Shown here: positions 1 through 8,567 of the stretch, piece by piece | Layout of the letters: every line of letters begins with the position of its first letter | Position numbering within the stretch: position 1 is the first letter of the stretch | Assembly: GCA_002491605.1 (NCBI GenBank) | Contig: DKWG01000016.1 | Span: forward strand, 1 to 30,362 | Length of the DNA: 30,362 bases | Direction of reading: 5' to 3' | DNA from: Ruminococcus sp. UBA7158 | Lineage (GTDB): Bacteria > Bacillota > Clostridia > Oscillospirales > Ruminococcaceae | Position numbers and translations under genes: made by a program | The notes under the pieces: model-generated | Seen by the model: the letters and a program-made list of their open reading frames with translations, nothing else | Databases searched by the model: none | Told to the model about the DNA's origin: nothing

Positions 1-152
1 ATATTTTTCCATGACAGCAGGATAGATTGTTGGGCTATTCACAAAAAGCAGCGGATGAAGCTATGATATATAACGGAACAAGGCAATAAATTAACATCAG
101 TCTTACATCTATTGTAACGCTGCAATTGCGGTATTTATGCCTCAAGATTGAT

Positions 153-181
153 TTGACATATACATTATAAAAGAGTATAAT
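153..181 (+). promoter_or_regulatory. Sigma-A promoter for rpe
   Basis: TTGACA at 153-158, a 17-nt spacer and TATAAT at 176-181 form a full-consensus housekeeping promoter. Transcription would start near 188, leaving about 165 nt of leader before rpe. The spacer and -10 also form a short inverted repeat (ATTATA, six bases, TATAAT). Bases 1-152 upstream show no gene that I can support. Confidence 0.75.
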
Positions 182-187
182 GAAATG

Positions 188-340
188 GAATAATTGTACG
201 CACTGTGGCTTTTTCCGCAGTGAATATGTGCTTTCTAAATTGCCTGATTTCAGGCACAGATTTTCAAATGAGCAAGATATACCGATTCTTGCTTAATGTC
301 AGAGCTAAAACTGCAAAAACTTGATTTTGTAAGGAAGGGC
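188..340 (+). promoter_or_regulatory. Structured 5' leader of rpe with three hairpins
   Basis: Three hairpins follow one another in the predicted leader: CACTGTGG/CCGCAGTG (201-222, one G-U pair), TGCCTG-attt-CAGGCA (241-256) and GCAAGA/TCTTGC (272-292). None has a good U-tract after it, so a simple terminator is unlikely. I do not recognise a riboswitch class. The leader may be a cis-regulatory RNA or only a stabilising 5' end. Confidence 0.4.
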
Positions 341-352
341 ATGGTTATAACG

Positions 353-1000
353 ATGCAAAATCTAATTTCGGCGTCGATTTTGTCGGCAGATTTCGGGTGC
401 TTGAGGGACGAGCTTTCAAGATGTGAAGTCAGCGGATGCGATATGATTCATTTTGATGTTATGGACGGACATTTTGTACCGAATATCAGCTACGGAGTAC
501 CTGTTTTGAAGTCAATTAAAAAATATTCAAGGCTTCCGATGGATGTTCACCTGATGATCAGCGAGCCGTATAAGTATCTGTCCGCGTTTGCAGATGCCGG
601 TGCCGATATAATAACATTTCATGCTGAAGCACTCAGCGACCCGGGTGAAACAATCGACAGGATTCACGAGCTTGGATTAAAAGCCGGAATCTCCGTTAAA
701 CCCAACACATCCGTAGATTGGATTTATAAATACCTGAATAAGCTTGATATGGTTCTTATTATGACAGTAGAGCCCGGCTTCGGCGGTCAGGGATTCATTT
801 TTGATACACTTGAAAAAATTAAAGAGCTGAGAAAAACAGCCGATTCGATGGGAATCGACCTTGATATCGAAGTCGACGGGGGAATAAACGCCGAGACAGC
901 TCCGCTTGTAACAGAAGCAGGCGCAAATGTCTTAGTCTCAGGGTCATATTTGTTCAAGGCTGAGGATATGCAAAGGAATGTTGAGATTTTAAGAGGCTGA
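353..1000 (+). CDS. rpe: Ribulose-phosphate 3-epimerase
   Basis: This enzyme interconverts ribulose 5-phosphate and xylulose 5-phosphate in the cytosolic pentose phosphate pathway. The product of about 215 aa is a full-length (beta/alpha)8 barrel. It has the usual motifs in order: SASILSADF near the N-terminus, MIHFDVMDGHFVPN with the metal-binding/catalytic Asp, MDVHLM, VEPGFGGQGF (phosphate loop) and IEVDGGIN with the second catalytic Asp. The start is ambiguous. ATG 353 (MQNLISASILSADF) matches the family N-terminus and lies about 13 nt after AAGGAAGGG; ATG 341 is only 2 nt from that site. The usual neighbour rsgA is not seen in the window; the next gene is on the other strand. Function is certain. 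Confidence 0.96.
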   Translation: MQNLISASILSADFGCLRDELSRCEVSGCDMIHFDVMDGHFVPNISYGVPVLKSIKKYSRLPMDVHLMISEPYKYLSAFADAGADIITFHAEALSDPGETIDRIHELGLKAGISVKPNTSVDWIYKYLNKLDMVLIMTVEPGFGGQGFIFDTLEKIKELRKTADSMGIDLDIEVDGGINAETAPLVTEAGANVLVSGSYLFKAEDMQRNVEILRG

Positions 1001-1030
1001 TGTATTTCACGTTGATTGAATGCTGTGCAT

Positions 1031-1435
1031 TTATCTGTCCCTGCACAAAGAGCTGTTGATGATTTCGGCGGCGTTGCTCGGTATGAGGGTTTTACCGTGT
1101 TCCTTGATGACGTAAAGGTAATCCTTTCCTATAAATACTCTGTTTGAGTGCTCGCATATGTCGGGGAGTACCTTGTAAATGTCTTTTGTTTTCAGCTTTA
1201 TGCACATATAGCAGCTCCTTAGCTTAAGAAGCGAGCTGGATAGAATACTGCCTTTGTGACGGTTCAGCGCCAGTGCCAAAGAAACTGCGCCGTGTATGTC
1301 GCCGACTTCACAGGTTAATCCGGTTGAAGATGGATATGCTTTAATTCGCTTTTTTACAGGACGTGCAGAATAAAGGATTCCGTTTTCGCTTAAAAGCGCT
1401 TTAAGTATTTTATCCCCATTGTCATTAGTTATCAT
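1031..1435 (-). CDS. Small hypothetical protein
   Basis: About 134 aa, starting MITNDNGDKILKALLSENG, with no signal peptide and no clear membrane segment. I chose ATG 1435 because AAAAGG lies 11 nt upstream, a spacing seen in several genes here; an in-frame GTG at 1444 is possible. The protein has scattered cysteines but no CxxC pair. I do not recognise the family. It lies tail to tail with rpe and head to head with the Rnf-like operon, so it is probably transcribed alone. Its reading frame is open over the whole length and shadow frames are absent, which supports a real gene. Confidence 0.6.
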   Translation of the reverse strand: MITNDNGDKILKALLSENGILYSARPVKKRIKAYPSSTGLTCEVGDIHGAVSLALALNRHKGSILSSSLLKLRSCYMCIKLKTKDIYKVLPDICEHSNRVFIGKDYLYVIKEHGKTLIPSNAAEIINSSLCRDR

Positions 1436-1693
1436 ATAAAACACAGCCTTTTTTGCTTTTTGAATTGTTAATTGACGGAACGATTAACGCCGAATGAGCC
1501 TTGGGTTGAAACCACAGCAAAATTTTCGGCAAATTTGTGACGTTTTTTGCAATATAATCGTGCTAAGATAAGTATTATATACAGAAAAATGCTTTGTGAA
1601 TAATAAAATTATGTCTTGCGAAATACGGGGTTTGTTCCTTTCACCACGTTTGGCGGATTAAGGCAACTATTTCAGAGAGGAATGGTTTTATCT

Positions 1694-2950
1694 ATGAAAA
1701 GTGAACGGCAGAGATTTTGGCGCACTGTCGCCTATATGACTGCCCTTAATATATTGGCGTACTATTACTACGGCGTTCGTGCGATAATCATAACACTTAT
1801 ATCTGTTGGCGTGAGTTTGCTGACAGAATATCTTTGTGTTGCTGCGATGAAAAAAAAGTTTAACTGGTCCGACTCGTCGCCTATTATGTCAGGTATGATT
1901 TTAGCACTCCTGATGCCGGCTTCTGTGCCGTATCGGGTTGTAGTAGTGGCAGCAGCCATGATGTCGTCGGTGTTTAAATACGCCTTCGGCGGTAACTCAA
2001 ATATTATATTCAGTCCGGCTGCTGCGGCATACGCTTTTTCTGCTCTTGCGTGGCCGAACTATGTTTTGCGCTATCCGACACCGCAGCCGTTCGGAAGCTT
2101 ATCGCTTGCCTCGGACGTCCCTCAGATTTTGGGTCGTTCGTTTACATACGCCGTCGATAACTCTTTAAGCTCGTCGTCAAATTTGGATATATTTTGGGGC
2201 AAGCTCAGCGGTCCTATGGGGACATCCTGTGTGTTCGTGATTGCAATATGCACAATAGCCCTTTACTTTTTCAAGGACATTGAGCCGCCGGTGCTGTTTT
2301 CCGCAATTGCTGCAAATCTCTTGCTCTTTGTTTTATTCCCGATTTCTGCAACAGGATGGCAGGCGGCGCTCTACTCAATGACAACAGGATCGTTTATGTT
2401 CGTTCTGACCTTTATGGCGTGCGATATGAGGTTTACGCCTAAAAGAAGCTTTGCTCAGATTCTATACGGCTCAGGCTTTGCCCTGTCGTCGTATCTTCTC
2501 AGACGCTTTTGCGGCTTTGAGAACTCTGCTGTTTTCGCCCTGCTGATAGTCTGCTTATTTGCCGCTGAGCTTGACAGGCTTGACGTCAGACTGAGCGAAG
2601 CACTTGCATGGATAGGTAACTCTGCGGCGTCAGGTATCAGAAACCTTTGGATATACTCAAGATTCAAAAACTACAAAGAGGACACTATAACATATCCTGC
2701 AAAGCAGCAAAAGAAGATGAAAAATAAACGTTCGGGCGTTATTTCAACAAAGTCCTCGGCAAAAAAGGATGATAATACAGACAGCGAGTCAAATGCTGCA
2801 AAAGCTGACGGCGGTGAGCTGTTTGACAATGCTTCCGACAGTGAGACATACCGAACCAATGAGCCGGCTTCGGATGCGCCTGAGACCGACCCTTCAGGTT
2901 CGGATGAGAATGACAAGGGTCAAAACAAAAAGAGTACTGCCGACTCATGA
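1694..2950 (+). CDS. RnfD/NqrB/RsxD-family membrane protein, divergent
   Basis: A polytopic membrane protein of about 418 aa in the RnfD/NqrB family, whose normal members are FMN-carrying subunits of the Rnf and Na+-NQR ion-pumping oxidoreductases. Family features visible are SPIMSGMILALLMPASVPY, KYAFGG followed by NIIFSPAAAAYAF, and a C-terminal FALLIVCLFAAELD segment. Two things are odd. The periplasmic stretch at about 2090-2210, where RnfD carries S/T-x-A-T-P-L with the flavinylated Thr, has no such motif. There is also a charged, probably disordered tail of about 95 residues rich in Ser, Asp, Lys and Glu. ATG 1694 lies 12 nt after GAGAGGA; ATG 1682 and TTG 1616 are alternatives. It is the first gene of a four-gene operon. 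Family membership is sure; electron transport is doubtful. Confidence 0.82.
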   Translation: MKSERQRFWRTVAYMTALNILAYYYYGVRAIIITLISVGVSLLTEYLCVAAMKKKFNWSDSSPIMSGMILALLMPASVPYRVVVVAAAMMSSVFKYAFGGNSNIIFSPAAAAYAFSALAWPNYVLRYPTPQPFGSLSLASDVPQILGRSFTYAVDNSLSSSSNLDIFWGKLSGPMGTSCVFVIAICTIALYFFKDIEPPVLFSAIAANLLLFVLFPISATGWQAALYSMTTGSFMFVLTFMACDMRFTPKRSFAQILYGSGFALSSYLLRRFCGFENSAVFALLIVCLFAAELDRLDVRLSEALAWIGNSAASGIRNLWIYSRFKNYKEDTITYPAKQQKKMKNKRSGVISTKSSAKKDDNTDSESNAAKADGGELFDNASDSETYRTNEPASDAPETDPSGSDENDKGQNKKSTADS

Positions 2951-2970
2951 TTAGGAAAGGATGATTTGAT

Positions 2971-3600
2971 ATGAGCGAGCGTCCTCAATACGCTTCAAAC
3001 CGTCTCGGCTCAGCCGGAAGAGAAGCAATTCTGACCTCGAATGCGCTTTTGTCAGGAGGCTCTATAATAGCTCCTGCGGTTGCCGCCGCTACAAACTTTG
3101 CTCAGGCAGCTGCTTTGTGCATAGTCTTCAGCCTTGTGACATATATAACGGTTGCTATATGTTCGTTCGTCCCGAGAAGAATAGTATACACAGTTCGTAT
3201 TATATTATATACTCTTGTTGCGTCGCTTGTGTATGTACCGGTTTCGATTTTGATGGAAAATATCATGCCGGCGTCGTATGCGGCACTCGGAATATATGCT
3301 CCGCTTCTTATAACAAATTCTATGATAACCTTAAAGACCGAGCTTAAGTTTTACCGCCTTAAAAGGGGATATATGCTTGAGCTTGCGGCGTTATATGTTT
3401 TGGGATACGATATTGCGCTTATGCTGTTCGGAATCGTGCGTGAAATCATAACAAACGGCGGACTTTTGGGTGTGAGCTTTATACCGCTTCCCATTCCGAC
3501 AGCGTCGACGGTCTTCGGCGGCTTTATACTGTTGGCGGTGATGAGCGCATTGTTCAGATGGATCGTCGGGCTGCTTTCAAAAAGGGAACAAAAGACCTGA
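2971..3600 (+). CDS. RnfE/NqrD-family membrane protein lacking Fe-S cysteines
   Basis: About 209 aa with six likely membrane segments, in the RnfA/RnfE/NqrD/NqrE family (PF02508 type). In working complexes RnfA and RnfE together hold a [2Fe-2S] cluster in the membrane through four cysteines. Here the first half-motif aligns as N24...A34-P35 where the family has N...C-P. The second half-motif is LGIYAPLLITNS with Ser117 where the family has VNC. Both expected cysteines are therefore missing. The order D, E, A matches Rnf operon logic, although rnfB, rnfC and rnfG are not seen here. The gene starts at ATG with AGGAAAGG 10 nt upstream and follows the RnfD homologue by 20 nt. Confidence 0.82.
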   Translation: MSERPQYASNRLGSAGREAILTSNALLSGGSIIAPAVAAATNFAQAAALCIVFSLVTYITVAICSFVPRRIVYTVRIILYTLVASLVYVPVSILMENIMPASYAALGIYAPLLITNSMITLKTELKFYRLKRGYMLELAALYVLGYDIALMLFGIVREIITNGGLLGVSFIPLPIPTASTVFGGFILLAVMSALFRWIVGLLSKREQKT

Positions 3601-3645
3601 TTTATTATCGAAGTGCGCAACGAGCGAAAGGAAATATTAAAATAA

Positions 3646-4224
3646 ATGAGCACATTTTTATCTGCGGTGTTGGCGTCTTTATCTGCTATTGTGCTTGAAA
3701 ACGTCATTTTCACAACTGCATTCGGAACGAGTACACTCATAGAGCTTTCAAAAAAGCGCGGTCAGATATTAATTTTCGGACTGTTCATAACTGAGTTTTC
3801 GATTTTGTCGAGCATAATATCCTACCTGTTTGAGGGAATAATGCTTAAGAGTGAGATTACTGCGAGGTTCATGCCGAGCATATATATACTTTCACTGGGA
3901 ACTGTTTATATTTTCACACTGCTTGCTATATGGTTCCTGTCTAAGAGCTTTTTTAAGAAGGTGAAAAAATATGTCCACCTGTCCGCATTCAATTGTGCAG
4001 TCTTGAGTGCATTGTTCCTCGGGACGATTAATTCGTCTACCTTGGGTCAAAGAATTGCCCTTGCAGCTCAGATCGGAATAGGCTTTGCCTTTGCAGCGTA
4101 TATTTTGTCAATTAATTACGCCAAGCTCAATTCTGATGAGATCCCTAGAGCTTTTAGGGGCTTCCCGATTTACATTTTATATATTGGAATAGTTTCCATG
4201 GTTATATTCGCTGTTTCAAGATAA
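3646..4224 (+). CDS. RnfA/NqrE-family membrane protein, one Fe-S cysteine left
   Basis: About 192 aa with six likely membrane segments, paralogous to the preceding RnfE-like protein. The first half-motif reads N19-V-I-F-T-T-A-F-G27-T-S29-T against the RnfA pattern N-x7-G-L-C-P, so Ser29 replaces the conserved Cys. The second half-motif FNCAVLSALFL keeps its Cys (C117). With the RnfE homologue lacking both cysteines, only one of four cluster ligands remains. A ribosome binding site AAAGGA lies 13 nt before the ATG, 45 nt after the previous stop. The protein is probably a structural partner of the two upstream gene products. Confidence 0.82.
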   Translation: MSTFLSAVLASLSAIVLENVIFTTAFGTSTLIELSKKRGQILIFGLFITEFSILSSIISYLFEGIMLKSEITARFMPSIYILSLGTVYIFTLLAIWFLSKSFFKKVKKYVHLSAFNCAVLSALFLGTINSSTLGQRIALAAQIGIGFAFAAYILSINYAKLNSDEIPRAFRGFPIYILYIGIVSMVIFAVSR

Positions 4225-4234
4225 GGAGTAGCTA

Positions 4235-5500
4235 ATGTCTGCAAAAAAAATCAATGTAAAACACAATTCAAAGCCGATTTTCAAGACAAAAAAGCAGACC
4301 GGCAGTTCTGTTATAGGTATTATCTTCATGCTCGCTGTGCTGGCGGCATTAGTATTTGTCGGCTACAGCGTCGGCAAGCCCGTTTTGGACTTTCTGAAGG
4401 GAGAAAGAAACACTCTCGTCGGTAAAAATGACCCCTTGCCGCCTGAACCGCCGTCAATAAGCTTGCCTGAGGTCTCAAAGCCGATAACAAGCGCTGATGA
4501 GTCTGAAACAGATGCGACAATTCCCGAGGAGGAAGTAAGGACTGACTCTGAGACTAATGTTGACAATGCCGTCTCAAGAACAAACAGCGTTTATTACATC
4601 AGCTACCCCAAGGATTCCTTGGTCGATTATCAAGACTACATCCTGTCGAATATCGATACGGCTAAGGCAGACGGTTATACCGGAGTGTGCGTTGAGCTTA
4701 TATTGAACGGCGGAGGAGTCGCATACACGGCTCAATCTTCAAAAGCAATTGAAGCAGGAGCGGTTATTCAAAATGCTGTGGATCTGTCGGCGATAAAATC
4801 CGCTGCGGACGGCTTGAAGCTATATGCAAGAGTCTCAGCTCTAAGCGACAACATAGCGTCGTGGTTCGATAAGGGAATAAGCTACATGATAGAGGGCTCT
4901 GAGTCGAGATGGCTTGACAACTCTGTTTCAAAGGGCGGAAAGCCTTGGATTTCACCGTATGCTAAAGGCGCAGGCGAGTATATCGGCGGTCTTGTGAACG
5001 AAATTTCAGCCGCCGGATTCGACGGAATAGTTGTCGGCGAGCTTGAATTTCCGCCGCTTCGGCAGAGCGACATGAGCTTAATAGGCTCGCCGGTTCAGGC
5101 GTCAGACAGATATAAGGCGCTTGCTTCGTTTGCAGAGACGGTATATTATGGCTTCGGAACCGCCAAGGAGTTTTACATAGAGGTTGACGCAGAGGACATT
5201 ATTTCGGGAAAAGCAGAGATTTTAACCGACCCTGACGCACTCTGCACTTCAAATGTGTATGTCAGCATAAACCTTAGCACGATGAATAAAAGAATTCGTC
5301 GGGCAGACGGTACAGAGGTTTCGTTTGAGGGTCTTAACGACTTATATCTTTTAAAAACAGTTTTCAGATTAGTCGATGAAGCCCTCAGCGGAAGCGGCAT
5401 AAAGGCAATCCCGATGGTAACAGGCTGTGAGATGACAGACGAGCTGTCAGCACAGATTGCTGATATATGCGCTGACAAAACGGCAATCGTCGGCAGGTAA
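4235..5500 (+). CDS. Membrane-anchored glycoside-hydrolase-like protein (DUF4015 type)
   Basis: About 421 aa. A Lys-rich cytoplasmic start (1-24) is followed by one membrane segment (about 27-48, GIIFMLAVLAALVFVGYSVG), a Pro/Ser/Glu-rich linker to about 105, and an extracellular barrel-like domain. The domain resembles DUF4015 putative glycoside hydrolases: VYYISYP, then ADGYTGVCVELI, and near the middle WISPYAKGAGEYI with GFDGIVVGELEFPP. In the family the last motif is usually GFDEIQFDYIRFP; here the FDY acidic site reads VGE. The enzyme may therefore be inactive or use the neighbouring Glu. It has a good AAGGAG site and starts 10 nt after the RnfA-like gene, so it is the last gene of the operon. 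The assignment rests on motif resemblance only. Confidence 0.6.
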   Translation: MSAKKINVKHNSKPIFKTKKQTGSSVIGIIFMLAVLAALVFVGYSVGKPVLDFLKGERNTLVGKNDPLPPEPPSISLPEVSKPITSADESETDATIPEEEVRTDSETNVDNAVSRTNSVYYISYPKDSLVDYQDYILSNIDTAKADGYTGVCVELILNGGGVAYTAQSSKAIEAGAVIQNAVDLSAIKSAADGLKLYARVSALSDNIASWFDKGISYMIEGSESRWLDNSVSKGGKPWISPYAKGAGEYIGGLVNEISAAGFDGIVVGELEFPPLRQSDMSLIGSPVQASDRYKALASFAETVYYGFGTAKEFYIEVDAEDIISGKAEILTDPDALCTSNVYVSINLSTMNKRIRRADGTEVSFEGLNDLYLLKTVFRLVDEALSGSGIKAIPMVTGCEMTDELSAQIADICADKTAIVGR

Positions 5501-5637
5501 ATAATGCTGCGGCAGGTTACGATGTGATTATATGAAACAGTCTATTTGTCATTTTGTAAATTATTTAGCATTTTGTTTGCTGACTTTAAATTTTTGATTT
5601 ATGTCTGATTTGACAATTGTGCGACATAGTGGATAAT

Positions 5638-5685
5638 AAAAGGTCTGTACAACTTTGCAATTGCAGAGCTTGTGCGGACCTTTTT
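5638..5685 (+). terminator. Terminator of the Rnf-like operon
   Basis: AAAAGGTC at 5638-5645 pairs with GACCTTTT, the stem extends inward through GU-containing pairs (TGTACA/TGTGCG), and five T follow at 5681-5685. It lies about 140 nt after the last stop of the operon and before the alpha-galactosidase gene. Confidence 0.75.
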
Positions 5686-5720
5686 GCGGCAAAACCGTCA
5701 TATTAGTATGTATCAATAAA

Positions 5721-5750
5721 TTGAATATGAAATATCATTGCGCGTATTAT
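5721..5750 (+). promoter_or_regulatory. Possible promoter of the alpha-galactosidase gene
   Basis: TTGAAT (5721-5726) and TATTAT (5745-5750) are separated by 18 nt, downstream of the terminator and about 50 nt before the ATG. The decamer TATCAATAAA occurs twice around it, at 5711-5720 and 5761-5770, and might be a binding site. No catabolite-type operator was recognised. Confidence 0.35.
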
Positions 5751-5800
5751 GAATATATGATATCAATAAATAAAACTATTAGAAAGTGAGTTGTTGTAAT

Positions 5801-7648
5801 ATGGAAATATATGCTGAGCTTAAGCTTCTGAGAGACGCCTACAGCTGCGGATTTGCCAACGGTTTGTCCATGGCAAAATGTGAGTCGACCTTCGGCTTCA
5901 AAAAAACATTTGAATCTGACGAACAGATAGTTTTGCAGGATTCAAGAAATCACAAAATTGTCATTGACAAAAAGCCGCTTGAGCAGGGAAAGTGTGCGTT
6001 TGACTTAGAGCTGACAACTACTTTCATTAACGAGAGCGACAGTGAATGCACGCTTGAAATGCTATCAAGCTTTGCAATTTCGGGAATAAAGGCGGATAAA
6101 ATTCATAGATTGCAGTCGTTTTGGAGCGCAGAGGGCAAGCTCAGAACGGAGACTGTAGAGGATCTGCACCTTGAGCCGTCGTGGAACCGCTGTGCTACAA
6201 GAGTTGAGAAGTTCGGCAATTTGGGCTCTATGCCTGTAAGAAAGTATTTTCCGTTCTTAGCCCTTGAGGACTCAGCTTCGTCAAGAATTATAGGCGTTCA
6301 GCTGTACAGCCCTGCGTCGTGGCAGATGGAGATACTCTGCAAGGAGTCTGACGAGCTGACGATAATGGGCGGAATTGCGGACAGAGACTTCGGTCACTGG
6401 ACAAAGACCGTAAAGCCCGGCGAGAGCTTTACTGCTCCGAAGGCTGTAGTCGCCGAGGGCGAGTCTTTATATGAGGTTGCCGCAAAGCTTGTTGGAGCGC
6501 AAAAGCCGGCAATATCACCGGTTGACGAGGATATGGGAATTGTCTTTAACGAATACTGCACGACATGGGGCAATCCAAGCTTTGAAAACGTCAAAAGGAT
6601 TGCGGACAAGCTTAAGGGCAGGGGAGTAAAATATCTTGTTATCGATGCCGGATGGTACGGTCAGAGCGATCGCTGGTGGATGAGCATCGGCGACTGGGAT
6701 GTTAACGAGAAGAAGTTCCCGGGCGGAATGAAGCCTGTTGCAGACTATATCCGTTCATGCGGAATGATCCCGGGTCTTTGGTTTGAGTATGAATCGCTCT
6801 GCTCTGAGGCGAAAGATTATAATCAAGCAGAGCATTTGGTTCAAAGGGACGGTGTGCCGCTGAGTGTTGCAGGAAGACATTTTTGGGACATGGAGGATGA
6901 GTGGGTTGTAGACTATCTCACAGAAAGAGTCATAAACCGGCTGAAGGACAGCGGCTTCGGATACTTAAAGATTGACTACAACGATACTCTCGGCATGGGC
7001 TGCGACGGCGACGAGAGCATGGGCGAGAACCTTCGCAAAAAGGTAAATGCCAGCAAACGTTTTATCAAACGGATTGCCGACATGATCCCGGGAATCGTTA
7101 TTGAGAACTGTTCAAGCGGAGGACACCGACTTGAAGCTTCCATGATGGAGCTGTGTTCACAGGCGAGCTTTTCGGATGCTCACGAAACGTCGGCTATACC
7201 GCTTATAGCCGCTAATATGCACAGGGTTATAAAGCCTCAGCAGAGCCAGATATGGGCAGTTCTGCGTGCGTCTGATTCTGACCAAAGAATTTATTACTCG
7301 CTTTGCGCAACAATGCTCGGCAGAATGTGTCTCAGCGGAGATATATACAATCTGAGCGAGCATCAGTTGGATTTAGTACAAGGCGGCATGGAGTTTTATA
7401 AGTCCGTTTCACACATCATTAAGAGCGGTGAAACTATCCTTTGTGAATATACAACAACCTCATATAATAATCCGACAGGCTCACAGCTTGTAATTCGCAG
7501 ACTCGGCAATGAGTACTTAGCTATATATCATAGATTTGCAGATTCAAAGGAATTGGATATGAATAAGCTTTCGGGCTTAGAGGTTGTTCAAAAGTATGGC
7601 TGTGCGGATGAAGATTTCAGTGCCGAGGCATATTTACTTAAGGGGTGA
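5801..7648 (+). CDS. Alpha-galactosidase, GH36 family
   Basis: A cytoplasmic enzyme of about 615 aa that would release galactose from alpha-galactosides such as melibiose or raffinose-type sugars brought into the cell. An N-terminal beta-sandwich (about 1-240) precedes a TIM barrel. VKYLVIDAGWYG and GMIPGLWFEYE lie in the barrel. YLKIDYND carries the likely nucleophile D392, IENCSSGGHR follows, and FSDAHET carries the likely acid/base D459. The order and spacing are those of GH36. There is no signal peptide. ATG 5801 has AGAAAGTGAG about 10 nt upstream; an upstream in-frame GTG at 5786 overlaps that site and is unlikely. The exact sugar is not predictable. A galactokinase gene at 25.1-26.4 kb would process the product. 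Confidence 0.9.
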   Translation: MEIYAELKLLRDAYSCGFANGLSMAKCESTFGFKKTFESDEQIVLQDSRNHKIVIDKKPLEQGKCAFDLELTTTFINESDSECTLEMLSSFAISGIKADKIHRLQSFWSAEGKLRTETVEDLHLEPSWNRCATRVEKFGNLGSMPVRKYFPFLALEDSASSRIIGVQLYSPASWQMEILCKESDELTIMGGIADRDFGHWTKTVKPGESFTAPKAVVAEGESLYEVAAKLVGAQKPAISPVDEDMGIVFNEYCTTWGNPSFENVKRIADKLKGRGVKYLVIDAGWYGQSDRWWMSIGDWDVNEKKFPGGMKPVADYIRSCGMIPGLWFEYESLCSEAKDYNQAEHLVQRDGVPLSVAGRHFWDMEDEWVVDYLTERVINRLKDSGFGYLKIDYNDTLGMGCDGDESMGENLRKKVNASKRFIKRIADMIPGIVIENCSSGGHRLEASMMELCSQASFSDAHETSAIPLIAANMHRVIKPQQSQIWAVLRASDSDQRIYYSLCATMLGRMCLSGDIYNLSEHQLDLVQGGMEFYKSVSHIIKSGETILCEYTTTSYNNPTGSQLVIRRLGNEYLAIYHRFADSKELDMNKLSGLEVVQKYGCADEDFSAEAYLLKG

Positions 7649-7656
7649 CAATTTAA

Positions 7657-8481
7657 ATGATAAAATATATTTATAGGCTTGAAGATGTCGAGGGCTTTGT
7701 GAATTCATTTTTGAACGACAGATGCTTTTCCGACCCTATGCGTTCCGATGAGGAGCAGGTGGAGCAAAACCTAAAGAAATTAATCAGCACGCCTGACAGG
7801 CACGACACCTTCGGCGTTTATGAAAACGGCGAAATAATAGGCTTATTCTCATTTATGAAGCTTCCGGACGATCGTTACGTGGAAATGATTGTCGGACTGT
7901 CCAGAGAAAAATCAGCTTATGATGAGATGATAAAATATCTGACCGAACACTTTTCAGGCTACAGTGCGGATTTTGTATACAACCCTCGCAATTATCTAAT
8001 GAACGAAGCTCTGCACAATAGTGGTGCGAGATTTGATACGGAGCAGAATAAAATGGTATTGCGTAAGCCGGTTATTCGGCACAGCGATGCTACTGTAGTT
8101 CCTTATTCGGATGACTTCAAAGCCGGCTACATGGCTGTTCACAATGACATCGACCGCTACTGGACAGCCAAAAAAGTGCTTTCTGCCACCGATCGCTTTA
8201 GAATCCTACTTGCGATTTGCGACGGCGAGGTTGTGGGGTATATAGACATAACCCATTGCTTTGATGAAAACGAGCCGTTTGACATTTTTGTTGCAGAGCC
8301 GTATCGCAGAAAGGGCTTCGGAAGAGCGCTTCTTTCAAGAGCCATTGAGCTTAACGAGCCTAAAAAAATGATGCTTACAGTTGACGTTGATAATGTCCCG
8401 GCAATAAATCTGTATAAATCTATGGGCTTTGAAATTGACGAGCTTGGCGGAAGCATCACTGCTCACCTAAAGATTAAATAA
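7657..8481 (+). CDS. GNAT acetyltransferase with degenerate N-terminal half
   Basis: About 274 aa. The C-terminal half (about 145-274) is a canonical GNAT domain: FDIFVAEPYRRKGFGRALLSRAIE is the acetyl-CoA pyrophosphate-binding motif A, followed by VDNVPAINLYKSMGFE. The N-terminal half (1-140) has GNAT-like spacing (YENGEIIGLFSF) but no clear motif A, so it may be a decayed second domain. The gene starts 8 nt after the alpha-galactosidase stop and its AAGGGGTGAC site lies at that gene's end, suggesting co-translation. The substrate is unknown. Confidence 0.8.
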   Translation: MIKYIYRLEDVEGFVNSFLNDRCFSDPMRSDEEQVEQNLKKLISTPDRHDTFGVYENGEIIGLFSFMKLPDDRYVEMIVGLSREKSAYDEMIKYLTEHFSGYSADFVYNPRNYLMNEALHNSGARFDTEQNKMVLRKPVIRHSDATVVPYSDDFKAGYMAVHNDIDRYWTAKKVLSATDRFRILLAICDGEVVGYIDITHCFDENEPFDIFVAEPYRRKGFGRALLSRAIELNEPKKMMLTVDVDNVPAINLYKSMGFEIDELGGSITAHLKIK

Positions 8482-8567
8482 AAGCCTGTTAGCTTGTAAA
8501 CGGTGCATATGACAAGCTTGTTGCTTTAGCGAAAGCAAAACGGTATCAGCACATTAATAGCTTTCAA

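Noticed and set aside
5610..5637. Promoter for a small RNA at 5638
   Set aside because: TTGACA and GATAAT are 16 nt apart, but the predicted start falls inside the 5' arm of the terminator, so the transcript would lack its own hairpin.
7657..8100. Separate gene in the first half of the GNAT gene
   Set aside because: The frame is continuous with the C-terminal GNAT domain and no internal start has a ribosome binding site.
8521..8538. Third copy of the iscS repeat
   Set aside because: TTGCTTTagcgAAAGCAA resembles one hairpin of the unit, but the other three palindromes are absent.
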